A DNA stretch of 64,000 nt from Pseudomonas frederiksbergensis (GTDB lineage: Bacteria > Pseudomonadota > Gammaproteobacteria > Pseudomonadales > Pseudomonadaceae). Location of the stretch: positions 124,001-188,000 of the forward strand of contig NZ_MOBP01000005.1 in the NCBI RefSeq assembly GCF_003732665.1, given 5' to 3'. This document shows positions 47,604-57,643 of the stretch, piece by piece (the stretch's first letter is position 1; every line of letters begins with the position of its first letter). Under the pieces are notes generated by a model. It did no database searches. It had not been told where the DNA came from and worked only from the letters and a program-made list of their open reading frames with translations. Both the position numbers and the translations under genes were made by a program.

Positions 47604-48887
47604 TTATTTCAGTGCGGCGAATGCGCGTTCGGCGGCGTCGAGGGTCAGTTGCAACTCGGTTTCGCCGTGGGCAATCGAGGTGAAACCGGCTTCGAAGGCG
47701 CTCGGTGCCAGGTAAACGCCACCTTCCAGCATCAAGTGGAAGAAACGCTTGAACAGGTTGGCGTCGCTGGACATCACGTCATCGAAAGTCACGATGTCGT
47801 CGGCGCCGCTGAAGTACAGGCCGAACATGCCGCCCGCTTGGGTGGTCACGAACGGAATACCCGCTGCATCAGCGCGCTGTTGCAGGCCATCGAGCAGGCG
47901 GCTGGTGTAGTCGCTCAGTTCGGCGTGGAAGCCCGGACGGCTGATCAGGCGCAGGGTGGTCAGGCCGGCGGCCATGGCCAGCGGGTTACCCGACAAGGTG
48001 CCTGCCTGATACACCGGACCCAGAGGCGCGATGTGCGACATGATTTCCCGCTTGCCGCCGAAGCAGCCAACCGGCATGCCGCCGCCGATGATCTTGCCGA
48101 AAGTGCTCAGGTCCGGCGTGACGCCGAAGTGCGCCTGGGCACCACCGAGTGCCACGCGGAAACCGGTCATCACTTCGTCGAAAATCAGCACCACGCCGTG
48201 CTTGTCGCACAGGGTCCGCAGGCCTTCGAGGAAACCCGGCGCCGGTGGTACGCAGTTCATGTTGCCGGCCACTGGCTCGACGATGATGCAGGCCACGGTC
48301 TGGCCGACTTCAGCGAGCATGGTTTCTACGGCGTCGATGTCGTTGAACGGCAGGGTCAGGGTGTGTTTGGCGAAATCAGCCGGTACACCCGCCGAACTCG
48401 GTACGCCCTGGGTCAGCAGACCGGAGCCAGCCTTAACCAGCAGGCTGTCGGAGTGACCGTGGTAGCAGCCTTCGAACTTGATGATGGCGTCGCGGCCAGT
48501 GAAACCACGGGCCAGGCGAATCGCGCTCATGGTCGCTTCGGTGCCGGAGCTGACCATGCGCACCATTTCCATCGACGGCACGATCGAGCAGACCAGGTCG
48601 GCCATCTCGGTTTCCATCGCAGTCGGCGCGCCGTAGGACAAGCCGTGTTCCAGTTGTTTACGCACGGCGTCGAGCACGTCCGGATGGCTGTGGCCGAGGA
48701 TCATCGGGCCCCAGGAACCGACGTAATCCACATAACGCTTGTCGTCTTCGTCGGTGACGTAGGCGCCTTCGGCATGCTTGAAGAACAACGGCGTGCCGCC
48801 AACGCTCTTGAACGCGCGAACAGGCGAGTTCACGCCACCGGGAATGTGTTTTTGGGCATCGGCAAACAGGGTTTCGGAACGAGACAT
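47604..48887 (-). CDS. hemL: glutamate-1-semialdehyde 2,1-aminomutase
   Basis: A 427-residue PLP enzyme that makes 5-aminolevulinate for tetrapyrrole synthesis by the C5 route. The PLP lysine is Lys265 in [14 protein letters not shown], and [18 protein letters not shown] and [11 protein letters not shown] are the cofactor motifs. Full length. It lies downstream of thiD and thiE on the same strand. Confidence 0.97.
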   Translation of the reverse strand: MSRSETLFADAQKHIPGGVNSPVRAFKSVGGTPLFFKHAEGAYVTDEDDKRYVDYVGSWGPMILGHSHPDVLDAVRKQLEHGLSYGAPTAMETEMADLVCSIVPSMEMVRMVSSGTEATMSAIRLARGFTGRDAIIKFEGCYHGHSDSLLVKAGSGLLTQGVPSSAGVPADFAKHTLTLPFNDIDAVETMLAEVGQTVACIIVEPVAGNMNCVPPAPGFLEGLRTLCDKHGVVLIFDEVMTGFRVALGGAQAHFGVTPDLSTFGKIIGGGMPVGCFGGKREIMSHIAPLGPVYQAGTLSGNPLAMAAGLTTLRLISRPGFHAELSDYTSRLLDGLQQRADAAGIPFVTTQAGGMFGLYFSGADDIVTFDDVMSSDANLFKRFFHLMLEGGVYLAPSAFEAGFTSIAHGETELQLTLDAAERAFAALK

Positions 48888-48914
48888 GATCGGGCTCTCA
48901 AATCGGATTTTAAG

Positions 48915-49541
48915 CTACTTAATAGAAAGCAGTTCGTTGAAGGCGCGGGCGCGGCGGGTGACTTCAGCCGTGCTCTCGGCGCCAAACAGGCCGTGGACCA
49001 CCGCCAGCAGATCGACCCCATGGGCCACCAGTGGCGCAGCGTTGTCCAGGGTAATGCCGCCAATCGCGCAGATCGGCAGGTGCAATTTGCTGCGAGCCTG
49101 GTCGAGCAAGTCGAGGCTGCACGTCGGGGCGCCGGGTTTGGTGTTGGAATTGAAGAAGCGGCCGAAGGCAACATAACTGGCGCCTTCCTTGGCCGCTTGC
49201 TCGGCGAGTTCGAGTTGCGCGTGGCAGGTCGAACCGATGATCGCCTGGCGACCGAGCAGCGCGCGGGCCGGGGTCAGCGGGCCGTCAGTCTGGCCCAGGT
49301 GCACGCCGACGTTCAGGCGTGCGGCCAGTTCGGCGTCGTCATTGATGATCAGTTGAGTCTTGTAGCGATCACACAAATCCCGCAGGGCTTCGGCCTCACG
49401 CAGGCGGCGGGCCTCGTCGCTGCTCTTGTCGCGGTATTGCAGCAGAGTGACGCCGCCTTCCAGCGCCGCCTCCACGTACGAAAGAAATTTACCGGCCAGT
49501 AACTGGCTATCGGTAATGGCGTACAGGCCACGTAGTTTCAT
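48915..49541 (-). CDS. thiE: thiamine-phosphate synthase
   Basis: A 208-residue TIM-barrel enzyme that joins HMP-PP and thiazole phosphate. Substrate motifs are [43 protein letters not shown] and the phosphate-binding ICAIGGIT. It lies 32 bases after thiD and before hemL. The thiD-thiE-hemL order matches P. aeruginosa. Confidence 0.97.
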   Translation of the reverse strand: MKLRGLYAITDSQLLAGKFLSYVEAALEGGVTLLQYRDKSSDEARRLREAEALRDLCDRYKTQLIINDDAELAARLNVGVHLGQTDGPLTPARALLGRQAIIGSTCHAQLELAEQAAKEGASYVAFGRFFNSNTKPGAPTCSLDLLDQARSKLHLPICAIGGITLDNAAPLVAHGVDLLAVVHGLFGAESTAEVTRRARAFNELLSIK

Positions 49542-49573
49542 CGGACAAGCCTCGGCGCGTTACGCATCAAAAG

Positions 49574-50371
49574 TCAGGAACAGAAATCCAGCGGCAGGCG
49601 GCGCGGCACGAACTGGCCTTTGCCCAGTTGCTCGGCATCACGCAGGGTACGCCACGTGTAGTTAAGCGCGGTCTGCACGGCGCTGGCGAGGTTTTCGCCC
49701 TGGGCCAGACGACCGGCCAACGCGCTGGCCAGGGTGCAACCGGAACCGTGATAACTGCCGGGCAAGCGCTGGCACGTGAAGGTTTCACGGCGACCGTCGC
49801 GGCTGTACAGGCGATTGTGGATTTCGTGTTCATCGCCATGGCCGCCGGTGATCAGCAGGTGTTTGACGAACGGCAGGAGTTTTTCCGCGCACTCGTCCTC
49901 GGTGCCGTCGGGCAGTTCGGCGAGGATGCGGGCTTCGGGAAGGTTGGGGGTGGCGATGATCGACAGCGGCAGCAGGCGTTCGCGCATGGCGTAGCCGACT
50001 TCGTCCTTGCCCAGGCGTCCGCCGCCACCGGCGCGCAGCACCGGGTCGCAGACCACCGGCAAGTGCGGGTGCGCCGAGAGCAGTTCGACCACGGTGTCGA
50101 CCATTTCCAGGGAACCGAGCATGCCCAGTTTCACGGCCGCTACTTCGGAGTCGTTGAGCACAGCGTTGGCCTGGGCCAACACCCACTCACGGTCGAGGAC
50201 GCGGAAGTCAGTGACGTTGACCGTGTCTTGCACGGTCAGGGCAGTGACGGCCGGGGCCGCATGACAACCCTGGGCGAGCAGGGCTTCGATATCTGCCTGC
50301 AAGCCGGCGCCACCACTTGGGTCGTGGCCGGAGAGACAGAGGACAACGGGGCGAGAGCTGTAGATATTCAT
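49574..50371 (-). CDS. thiD: hydroxymethylpyrimidine (phosphate) kinase
   Basis: A 265-residue ribokinase-fold enzyme for HMP and HMP-P phosphorylation. Features are SGHDPSGGAGLQADIEAL, VCDPVLRAGGGGRLG, and the C-terminal GSYHGSGCTLASALAGRLAQG with the catalytic Cys/Gly loop. The start at 50369-50371 gives MNIYSSRPVVLCLSG. I saw no TPP riboswitch in the upstream 350 bases. Confidence 0.96.
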   Translation of the reverse strand: MNIYSSRPVVLCLSGHDPSGGAGLQADIEALLAQGCHAAPAVTALTVQDTVNVTDFRVLDREWVLAQANAVLNDSEVAAVKLGMLGSLEMVDTVVELLSAHPHLPVVCDPVLRAGGGGRLGKDEVGYAMRERLLPLSIIATPNLPEARILAELPDGTEDECAEKLLPFVKHLLITGGHGDEHEIHNRLYSRDGRRETFTCQRLPGSYHGSGCTLASALAGRLAQGENLASAVQTALNYTWRTLRDAEQLGKGQFVPRRLPLDFCS

Positions 50372-50420
50372 GGTGCGCGAGCTTACCACCAAAGAGGTTT
50401 TTTTCGATCTTGGGAAGATC

Positions 50421-50504
50421 AAAAGATCGCAGGCTTCGCCAGCTCCTACAGAGACCGTGAGCAGATCCAAAACCGTAGGAGCTGCCGAAGGCTGCGATCT
50501 TTTT
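50421..50504. repeat. inverted repeat, AAAAGATCGCAGGCTTCGCCAGCTCC type
   Basis: AAAAGATCGCAG-GCTTCG-CCAGCTCCTAC faces GTAGGAGCTGCCGAAGGCTGCGATCTTTT. The same repeat family recurs at 57534-57632 with longer perfect arms. Confidence 0.75.
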
Positions 50505-50612
50505 GAAATATTCTGACCAGACCAACAGCTCTATCTCAATACGCTGCGCTGAAACGCCCGTTCTAGAGCCTCTACAGGAAAAATTTCAATGGTGCTCAAT
50601 GGCCATCAACGG

Positions 50613-50619
50613 CTATGCT
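50613..50619 (+). promoter_or_regulatory. possible -10 of the ladS promoter
   Basis: CTATGCT, similar to the CTATACT form favoured by sigma-S, about 100 bases before the start codon. No -35 was assigned. Confidence 0.3.
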
Positions 50620-50720
50620 AGAGTGGATCCAAACCAATAACAGGTAATACCGGTTTTACGTCTACTCAAAAGGAATGGGGGGCTTCCTGACACGACCGGA
50701 CAGGCCACGCTGGGGCTTAA

Positions 50721-53105
50721 ATGCGCTATTTGCTGATGTTGCTGTTGTGCTTGCCCCTCCTGGCGAGCGCCGTTGAATTTGACGAAACCACCCAGAGCCT
50801 TCCCCTGGGTCGAACCATGCAGGTGTACGAAGACGCGGGTGGTCAGGCGACCATCGCCGATGTCCGTGCGCAAGCCGCCGCCGGCCACTTCAAGACCCAC
50901 GATAAGGCCACCCTCAACGCCGGTTATTCGCGTTCGGTGTTCTGGCTGAAAATCGACCTGCACTACCGTCCGCTCAACCCGCAAGTGCAACGCACCTGGT
51001 TGCTGGAACTGGCTTATCCGCCCCTCGATCACCTTGATCTGTATCTGCCCGATGCCGCCGGTGACTATCAGGTGATCCGCCGCACCGGCGATGCGCTGCC
51101 GTTCGCCAGCCGCGAGATCCGCCAGAACAACTACCTGTTCAACCTGAATTTCAAACCCGACCAGGCGCAAACCGTGTACCTGCGCCTGCAAAGCGAAGGT
51201 TCGATCCAGGCGCCGGTGACGTTGTGGTCGAGCACCGCCTACCTCGAAGAACAGCCGGTGCGCCTGTATGTGCTGGGTCTGATCTACGGTGTGTTGCTGG
51301 GGATGGTGGTCTACAACCTGTTCATCTTCCTCAGCGTGCGCGACACCAGTTACCTCTATTACATCTTCTATATCGCCTCGTTCGGCCTGTATCAATTGTC
51401 GGTGAACGGCGCAGCGGTGCAGTATTTCTGGCCGGACAACCCCTGGTGGGCCAACGCGGCGACGCCTTTCTTTATAGGGTGCGCCGGGCTGTTCGGCAGC
51501 CAGTTCGCCCGCAGCTTCCTGCAAACCAAGCAACACAGCCGCTGGCTCGACCGTGTTCTATTGGCGTTGATCGCGTTTGGCGCGGTGGTGGTCGGCTTGT
51601 CGCTGATGACCAGTTATGCCCTGGCCTTGCGCCTGGCGACGACCCTGGCGTTGCTCTTCACCGTGGTGATTTTCGCCGCCGGGATCTTCGCCTGGGCCCG
51701 TGGCTTGCGGGTGGCGCGCTATTTCATCATTGCCTGGTCGGCGTTTTTGCTCGGCGGCGTCGTCAATACCCTGATGGTGCTGGGTTACCTGCCGAACGTG
51801 TTCCTGACCATGTACGCCAGCCAGATCGGCTCGGCCATCGAAGTGGCGCTGCTGTCCCTGGCCTTGGCGGATCGCATCAACGCCATGCGCGAACAACAGG
51901 CGCAGACGTTGTTCGATGCCGGGCAAAAGCTTGAAGTACTGAACCAGCAACTGGCCCGCAGTAACAAGCTCAAGGATGAATTCCTCGCGACCCTGACCCA
52001 CGAACTGCGCACGCCGATGAACGGGGTGATCGGTTCGCTGGAGTTGATGCAGACCGTCGAAATGGACCCGGAACTGGAGCAATACCAGCAAACCGCCGCC
52101 GGTTCGGCACGGGACATGATGCGCATGGTCAACGGCATCCTCACCTTGACCGAGCTGCAGGCTGGCAAGCTCAAGGCTTACCCGGAGCCCTTCAGCTTGC
52201 GCGGGGTGGTCGAGGCCTTGCGCGTGCAGTTCGAGGGCAATGCGGCGGGCAAATCCCTGGACCTGAAAGTCGAGGTGACGCCGGGTCTGCCTGATCGCCT
52301 GCTTGGCGATCGCACCAAGCTCACGCAATGCCTGGAATGCTTGCTGGATAACGCCATCAAGTTCACCCGAGTGGGCGGCGTGGCACTGCGGGTCACCGGT
52401 AAAACCATAGAAGAGGGGCGCCTGGCCCTGTCCTTCGCAGTGATCGACACCGGCATCGGCTTTACCGATCTGGGCGAGGCGACGATGTATCAGCGCTTCT
52501 TCCAGCTCGACGGCTCGATGACTCGCGAATACGGCGGGTTGGGGGTGGGCCTGGCCATCTGTCGGCAACTGGTCGAATTGCTTGGCGGGCGCCTGACCCA
52601 TCGTTCCGAACCGGGCCGTGGCAGCCGCTTCCAACTGGACATCGAAGTGGATTTGCCGGTGGTGGAACGTCCGCCGGAGCTGGTGTTTCCCCGGGATTTA
52701 CCCGCGCTACGACTGCCTCAGGACTGCACGGTGCTGTTGGTGGACGACAACAGCATCAACCAACTGGTGATGCGCGGCATGTTGCTCAAGCTCGGGTTTC
52801 GGGTGCGCACTGCCGACAGCAGCGCCACTGCCCTCGATTATTTGCAGCGTGAAACCTTCGATGCCGTTGTGCTCGATGGTCAGCTTCCAGCCCAGGGCGG
52901 TGCGTCATTCTGCTGTCAGATCCGCGGCCTGCCGGGGTGTGCCGAGGTGCCGGTGTTCATGGTCGCCCTGAGTGTGGATCGGGAACGCTGCCCGACCGGC
53001 GCCGTGATCGATTACCTGAGCAAACCGGTGAAATTCGAGGATTTGCAGGCGGCGCTGTATCGGCGAGTCCTCAGCCCGAAACAAGGTGAAAGCGCCGACA
53101 TTTAG
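50721..53105 (+). CDS. ladS: LadS-like hybrid sensor histidine kinase
   Basis: A 794-residue hybrid kinase. A signal peptide precedes a 7TMR-DISMED2 periplasmic sensor domain (about 25-170), seven membrane helices (7TMR-DISM, about 180-390), HisKA with His427 in TLTHELRTPMNG, a HATPase domain (DNAIKFT, DTGIGF, GGLGVGLAI), and a C-terminal receiver domain with Asp719 (VVLDGQLP). This is the LadS layout, and P. aeruginosa ladS (PA3974) sits at the same place next to thiD. LadS feeds the GacS/GacA-RsmYZ switch between planktonic and sessile growth. That role is inferred here. The start codon has a weak ribosome site. Confidence 0.85.
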   Translation: MRYLLMLLLCLPLLASAVEFDETTQSLPLGRTMQVYEDAGGQATIADVRAQAAAGHFKTHDKATLNAGYSRSVFWLKIDLHYRPLNPQVQRTWLLELAYPPLDHLDLYLPDAAGDYQVIRRTGDALPFASREIRQNNYLFNLNFKPDQAQTVYLRLQSEGSIQAPVTLWSSTAYLEEQPVRLYVLGLIYGVLLGMVVYNLFIFLSVRDTSYLYYIFYIASFGLYQLSVNGAAVQYFWPDNPWWANAATPFFIGCAGLFGSQFARSFLQTKQHSRWLDRVLLALIAFGAVVVGLSLMTSYALALRLATTLALLFTVVIFAAGIFAWARGLRVARYFIIAWSAFLLGGVVNTLMVLGYLPNVFLTMYASQIGSAIEVALLSLALADRINAMREQQAQTLFDAGQKLEVLNQQLARSNKLKDEFLATLTHELRTPMNGVIGSLELMQTVEMDPELEQYQQTAAGSARDMMRMVNGILTLTELQAGKLKAYPEPFSLRGVVEALRVQFEGNAAGKSLDLKVEVTPGLPDRLLGDRTKLTQCLECLLDNAIKFTRVGGVALRVTGKTIEEGRLALSFAVIDTGIGFTDLGEATMYQRFFQLDGSMTREYGGLGVGLAICRQLVELLGGRLTHRSEPGRGSRFQLDIEVDLPVVERPPELVFPRDLPALRLPQDCTVLLVDDNSINQLVMRGMLLKLGFRVRTADSSATALDYLQRETFDAVVLDGQLPAQGGASFCCQIRGLPGCAEVPVFMVALSVDRERCPTGAVIDYLSKPVKFEDLQAALYRRVLSPKQGESADI

Positions 53106-53177
53106 GCAGGTATGACACTTTGTTCAGCCAAGGGCCGGTGCTTAACTGGATTCCTGGCTGACCAAAGGAGCCCCGTC

Positions 53178-54824
53178 ATGAACCTGCATCAGTTCGCCGA
53201 AACCCACGAAGTCACCAACCAGCCACCGTCGCTGGACGGCACCAACCTGTATCGCATCGACCTGCCGTTGCAGGAGTGGTCGCGACGCTTTGGCGCCGGT
53301 TGGGCCGAGTCGCGGATCGACGCGTACGGCGCACTGGCCGGCGGGCCGCTGATGGAAGCCGGGTTCCTGGCCAATCAGAACAAACCGGTATTTGTCAGTC
53401 ACGACCGTTATGGTCATCGCATCGACCTGGTGGAATTTCACCCGGCTTATCACGAGTTGATGCGTACCGCCGTGGAACATGGCCTGACCTCGTTGCCTTG
53501 GGCGCATCCGCAGTCCGGTGCCCATGTCGCCCGGGCCTCCATGAGTTACCTGCACAGTCAGGCCGAGGCCGGCAGCGGTTGCCCGCTGACCATGACCTTC
53601 GCCAGCGTCCCGGCCATGCGCCTGCAACCGAACCTGGCCGAGCAGTGGCTACCGAAAATCCTCGCCACCGAATACGACCCACGCAACGTCGGCATGGCCC
53701 ACAAGGCCGGCGTCACCATCGGCATGGCCATGACCGAGAAACAGGGCGGCACCGACGTGCGGGCCAACACCACCAAGGCTTATCCGGTCGGCGCCAGCGG
53801 TCCGGGCCAGGCCTATGAATTGGTGGGGCACAAGTGGTTCTGCTCGGCGCCGATGTGCGATGCGTTCCTGACCCTGGCCCAGACCGACAAAGGCCTGACC
53901 TGTTTCCTGCTACCGCGCCATCGCCCGGACGACACGCGCAATCAGTTCTACATCCAGCGCCTGAAAAACAAACTCGGCAATTGCTCCAACGCCTCCAGCG
54001 AAGTCGAGTTCCGTGGTGCGTTGGCGTGGATGATCGGCGAAGAAGGCCGGGGCGTGCCGACCATCATCGAAATGGTCGCCATGACCCGCTTCGATTGCAT
54101 GGTCGGTTCCAGCGCGCTGATGCGCCAGGCCCTGACCCAGGCCAGCCATCACTGCGCCCACCGCACGGTTGGCGGCAAGCTGCTCAGCGAACAACCGTTG
54201 ATGCAGAACGTATTGGCCGACCTGGCCCTGGAAAGCGAAGCGGCCCTGGCGTTGAGCCTGCGCATGGGCAAGGCGCTGGATCATCTGGATGACAGTCATG
54301 AAGCCAAATTCGCCCGGCTGGTGACGGCGGTGGGCAAATACTGGATCTGCAAACGCGCCCCGGCAATGATCAACGAAGCCGCCGAATGCATGGGCGGCGC
54401 CGGGTATGTCGAAGAAAGCATCCTGCCGCGTCTGTACCGGGAGGCGCCGGTGAACTCGACGTGGGAAGGCTCCGGCAACGTGCAATGCCTGGACGTGTTG
54501 CGAGCCTTGTCGAAAGAACCGGGTGTGCTGGATGTGCTGTTCAGCGAGTTGGGCGATGGGCACGGCGACAAACGCCTGGCCGCGCACATCAGCCAATTGC
54601 AGGCGGCGTTCAAGGACACCAGCGACATTCAGTATCGAGCGCGGCAATTGACCGAGGATATTGCCCTGGGCTTACAGGCCAAGTTGTTGCTGGAAGCGGG
54701 GAATGCGGCGGTCAGTGATGGGTTTATTGCCAGCCGCCTCGGTTCCGCCGGTCGGGTGTATGGCGCGTTGCCGCGAGGACTGGATGTCGAGGCGATAGTC
54801 GCCCGCTCGACCCCGTTTGTATAA
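53178..54824 (+). CDS. acyl-CoA dehydrogenase, AidB-like
   Basis: A 548-residue flavoprotein longer than classic acyl-CoA dehydrogenases. It matches the AidB group: MAMTEKQGGTDVRANTT, GHKWFCSAPMCDAFLTLAQ, RLKNKLGNCSNASSEVEF, and the C-terminal INEAAECMGGAGYVEESILPRLYREAPVNSTWEGSGNVQ. In E. coli AidB belongs to the alkylation response. No ada-like gene or box is evident here, so function stays open between stress and short-chain acyl-CoA oxidation. The ATG at 53178 has AAAGGAG upstream. Confidence 0.9.
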   Translation: MNLHQFAETHEVTNQPPSLDGTNLYRIDLPLQEWSRRFGAGWAESRIDAYGALAGGPLMEAGFLANQNKPVFVSHDRYGHRIDLVEFHPAYHELMRTAVEHGLTSLPWAHPQSGAHVARASMSYLHSQAEAGSGCPLTMTFASVPAMRLQPNLAEQWLPKILATEYDPRNVGMAHKAGVTIGMAMTEKQGGTDVRANTTKAYPVGASGPGQAYELVGHKWFCSAPMCDAFLTLAQTDKGLTCFLLPRHRPDDTRNQFYIQRLKNKLGNCSNASSEVEFRGALAWMIGEEGRGVPTIIEMVAMTRFDCMVGSSALMRQALTQASHHCAHRTVGGKLLSEQPLMQNVLADLALESEAALALSLRMGKALDHLDDSHEAKFARLVTAVGKYWICKRAPAMINEAAECMGGAGYVEESILPRLYREAPVNSTWEGSGNVQCLDVLRALSKEPGVLDVLFSELGDGHGDKRLAAHISQLQAAFKDTSDIQYRARQLTEDIALGLQAKLLLEAGNAAVSDGFIASRLGSAGRVYGALPRGLDVEAIVARSTPFV

Positions 54825-54839
54825 ACGACCCAGATCCCC

Positions 54840-54930
54840 TGTGGGAGCGGGCTTGCTCGCGAAAGCGGTGGGTCAGTCGACATTAGTGTGGCTGACACAC
54901 CGCATTCGCGAGCAAGCCCGCTCCCACAAG
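54840..54930. repeat. REP doublet (REPIN)
   Basis: CCCTGTGGGAGCGGGCTTGCTCGCGAAAG faces CATTCGCGAGCAAGCCCGCTCCCACAAGGG, between the acyl-CoA dehydrogenase gene and amn. Confidence 0.85.
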
Positions 54931-55034
54931 GGATCTGTGGTGATCAGGGCATTTGTAACAACACACCACTGTTCCCGTCAGACGACGATGCAGGCAAGAT
55001 GAAGGTCTGCAAGTCAGAACACAGGAAGCTGATC

Positions 55035-56498
55035 GTGACCGAAGCGTTTATTGTTGTTCAAACCGCCGAACAAGCCGTAGACCGGCTCGCCGTCCTGCAT
55101 GAGCAGGCCACTTCTGCGCTCAATCAGGCGCTCAAGCGTTACCTCAAGGATCGAATCGAACCGACCGCCGAACAGCGTGCGATGTTTCGTTATCCCGAAT
55201 TGCGCCTGACCTACCTCTGCCAGGGCGAAGTCCCGCAGACCACCCGCGCCTACGCCAAGGTGCAGTTGCCAGGCACCTACAGCGTCACCGTCACCCACCC
55301 GGCGGCGTTCCGTAAATACCTGCTGGAACAACTGGTGCCATTGATGCACGACTTCACCGTCACGGTGGAAGTCGGCGTCAGCCAGCAAAACATTCCGTAT
55401 CCGTACGTGGTCGAGCAGGGCGATGAGCTGGCCGGTTCCGGCGTCACCGCTGCCACGCTGGCGCGGGTGTTCCCGAGTACCGACCTGTCCGCCGCCACCG
55501 ACGGCATCGCCGATGGCCTGTACGACTGGGAAAACACCGATCCGCTGCCGTTGGCGCTGTTCGATGCGGCGCGGGTGGATTTCTCCCTGCGCCGTTTGGT
55601 GCATTACACCGGCAGTGACTGGCGCCATGTGCAGCCGTGGATCCTGCTGACCAACTACCATCGCTACGTTGACCAGTTCATCGTCCATGGCCTGGAACAG
55701 TTACGCAGCGACCCGCGTTTTGTGCGCATGGTCTTGCCCGGCAACGTGATCATCGAAAAGAGCATGGACCACGGTGAAGCCTCGGCGATTGCGGCGGGCG
55801 TGGTCTGGCACCGTTACCAGATGCCGGCCTATCACCTGATCGCCAGCGATGGCCACGGCGTGACGTTGGTGAACATCGGCGTCGGCCCGTCCAACGCGAA
55901 GAACATCACCGACCACCTGGCTGTGCTGCGTCCGCATTGCTGGTTGATGATCGGCCACTGCGGCGGCCTGCGTCAGTCCCAGACCATTGGCGACTACGTG
56001 CTGGCTCACGCCTACATGCGCCGCGACGGGATTCTCGACCGGGTGGTGCCGCCGAACATTCCGATCCCGGCCCTGGCCGAAGTGCAGATGGCGTTGCAGC
56101 AAGCAGCAGCCAATATCACCGGCGAGAAGGGCGACGAACTGAAAAAACGCCTGCGCACCGGCACCGTGCTGACCTACGACGACCGTAACTGGGAATTGCG
56201 CTGGGCCCAGGAGCGACCGCTGATCAACCTGTCCCGCGCCGTGGCCGTGGACATGGAAAGCGGCACCATCGCCGCCCAGGGTTATCGCTTGCGGGTGCCG
56301 TATGGCACGTTGCTCTGCGTCTCGGACAAGCCGCTGCACAGCGAAATCAAGCTGCCCGGCTCGGCCAACGCCTTCTATGAACGCGCGGTCAGCCAGCACT
56401 TGAAGATCGGTATCGAGGCGGTGGATTTGTTGCGCACCGAACTCAACTCGTTGCACTCGCGCAAACTGCGCAGCTTCGACGAGCCGCCGTTCCGCTGA
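55035..56498 (+). CDS. amn: AMP nucleosidase
   Basis: A 487-residue enzyme that hydrolyses AMP to adenine and ribose-5-phosphate. The N-terminal Amn-specific domain ends in the middle, and a nucleoside-phosphorylase-like C-terminal domain contains DGHGVTLVNIGVGPSNAKNI, LMIGHCGGLRQSQTIGDYVLA and VAVDMESGTIAAQGYRLRVPYGTLLCVSDKPLHSE. I chose GTG at 55035 with AGGA eight bases upstream. An ATG at 54999 is possible, while anything further upstream reads through the REP doublet. Confidence 0.94.
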   Translation: MTEAFIVVQTAEQAVDRLAVLHEQATSALNQALKRYLKDRIEPTAEQRAMFRYPELRLTYLCQGEVPQTTRAYAKVQLPGTYSVTVTHPAAFRKYLLEQLVPLMHDFTVTVEVGVSQQNIPYPYVVEQGDELAGSGVTAATLARVFPSTDLSAATDGIADGLYDWENTDPLPLALFDAARVDFSLRRLVHYTGSDWRHVQPWILLTNYHRYVDQFIVHGLEQLRSDPRFVRMVLPGNVIIEKSMDHGEASAIAAGVVWHRYQMPAYHLIASDGHGVTLVNIGVGPSNAKNITDHLAVLRPHCWLMIGHCGGLRQSQTIGDYVLAHAYMRRDGILDRVVPPNIPIPALAEVQMALQQAAANITGEKGDELKKRLRTGTVLTYDDRNWELRWAQERPLINLSRAVAVDMESGTIAAQGYRLRVPYGTLLCVSDKPLHSEIKLPGSANAFYERAVSQHLKIGIEAVDLLRTELNSLHSRKLRSFDEPPFR

Positions 56499-56515
56499 TT
56501 CGCGATGGTCATTTG

Positions 56516-56550
56516 ACGGTCAGGGCACTAGCATTGTCAGCCCTGACCGT
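56516..56550 (+). terminator. stem-loop terminator after amn
   Basis: ACGGTCAGGGC and GCCCTGACCGT form a perfect 11-bp stem with a 13-base loop. A moderately T-rich stretch (TAGATGTTCCTTTTC) follows before the next start codon at 56568. Confidence 0.65.
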
Positions 56551-56567
56551 TAGATGTTCCTTTTCCC

Positions 56568-57203
56568 ATGTCGCGTCCTCCACGTCCCGTTTCCCGCCGC
56601 TCTGGCGCGAATACCTCGCCATCCGCCCCGCGCCGTGTCGCCAAAGCGCCGCCGGCCGAGCCGAAGCTTATTCTGTTCAATAAACCGTTCGATGTGCTGA
56701 CGCAATTCAGCGACGGTGAAGGGCGGGCGACGCTCAAGGATTACATCGAGATTCCCGGTATCTATCCGGCGGGGCGATTGGACCGCGACAGCGAAGGTTT
56801 GCTGCTGTTGACCAACGATGGCCAGCTCCAGGCACGAATCGCCGACCCGAAACACAAACTGGCCAAGACCTATTTGGTACAAGTGGAAGGCGAACCGAGC
56901 GCTGAGCAGTTGCAGCGCTTGCGCGATGGCGTCGAGCTGAACGACGGCATGACCTTGCCCGCCGAGGCACGACAACTTGAAGAACCGGAGCTGTGGCCAC
57001 GTAATCCGCCGGTGCGCTTTCGCAAAAGCGTGCCGACCACCTGGCTGGAATTGGTGATTCGCGAAGGGCGCAACCGTCAGGTGCGGCGCATGACCGCGGC
57101 AGTTGGCTTGCCGACCTTGCGTCTGGTGCGGGTCAGGATCGGCGACTGGACGATCGAAGGGCTCGATCAGGGCCAGTGGAAGGAAGTGCCGGCGCGGTTA
57201 TGA
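56568..57203 (+). CDS. rluE: 23S rRNA pseudouridine synthase, RsuA/RluE type
   Basis: A 211-residue RsuA-family synthase without an S4 domain, like RluE, which modifies U2457. The catalytic Asp72 lies in [20 protein letters not shown]. The C-terminal [26 protein letters not shown] is characteristic. The first 30 residues are a basic, Pro/Arg/Ser-rich extension. It is convergent with the DUF2788 gene and the last 6 bases overlap. Confidence 0.92.
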   Translation: MSRPPRPVSRRSGANTSPSAPRRVAKAPPAEPKLILFNKPFDVLTQFSDGEGRATLKDYIEIPGIYPAGRLDRDSEGLLLLTNDGQLQARIADPKHKLAKTYLVQVEGEPSAEQLQRLRDGVELNDGMTLPAEARQLEEPELWPRNPPVRFRKSVPTTWLELVIREGRNRQVRRMTAAVGLPTLRLVRVRIGDWTIEGLDQGQWKEVPARL

Positions 57204-57404
57204 CTGGTTTTCGATGTACGCGATGACCACGCTTTTGATGATGAACGCGAAGATCCCCAGGCCCAGCACGAAGAACAGAATCATGGTGCCGAACTTGCCG
57301 GCCTTGGATTTCTTCGCTAAATCCCAGACGATGAAACCCATGAAAATGATCAGGATGCTGACCAGGCCAGTCATCATCCACTCTTCGAATACTGCAGGAT
57401 CCAT
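57198..57404 (-). CDS. DUF2788 small membrane protein
   Basis: A 68-residue protein with two membrane helices ([20 protein letters not shown] and [26 protein letters not shown]) separated by a short basic loop (KKSKAGK). It matches the DUF2788 form known in pseudomonads. Function unknown. Confidence 0.85.
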   Translation of the reverse strand: MDPAVFEEWMMTGLVSILIIFMGFIVWDLAKKSKAGKFGTMILFFVLGLGIFAFIIKSVVIAYIENQS

Positions 57405-57533
57405 CGAACATCTCCAGCGCGCAGGCGGCTAAAAGGGCGGGGGCGAGTATACGGCACGGCGAGTGGGGCGGGCATTGACCTGCGGCAGTGTGTCGCGGTT
57501 ATTCGTCGCCTGTGCCGGCCTGGGCTCGCTCTC

Positions 57534-57632
57534 GTAGGAGCTGTCGAGTGAAACGAGGCTGCGATCTTTTGATCTTGTTTTTAGAAATCAAAATCAAAAG
57601 ATCGCAGCCTCGTTTCACTCGACAGCTCCTAC
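57534..57632. repeat. perfect 40-bp inverted repeat
   Basis: The arms at 57534-57573 and 57593-57632 are exact reverse complements with a 19-base A/T-rich loop. It begins GTAGGAGCTGTCGAG and includes GAGGCTGCGATCTTTTGAT. It lies between the DUF2788 gene and the Lrp-type gene, next to the latter's stop, and belongs to the same family as the repeat at 50421-50504. Confidence 0.9.
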
Positions 57633-57643
57633 AAAGGCGATCC

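Larger units (their letters stand above)
50372..50720. other. intergenic region between thiD and ladS
   Basis: The 349-bp gap between divergent genes holds an inverted repeat (50421-50504), then a possible promoter for the kinase gene (50613-50619) and a leader of about 95 bases with AAAAGGAATGGGG. No further gene was seen. Confidence 0.6.

Noticed and set aside
47649..49502. 617-codon + strand ORF opposite hemL and thiE
   Set aside because: Antisense to two well-supported genes and spans their junction; no recognisable domain.
50372..50720. TPP riboswitch upstream of thiD
   Set aside because: I found no CTGAGA and ACCTG-type elements in the right order; the region is occupied by a repeat and the ladS promoter.
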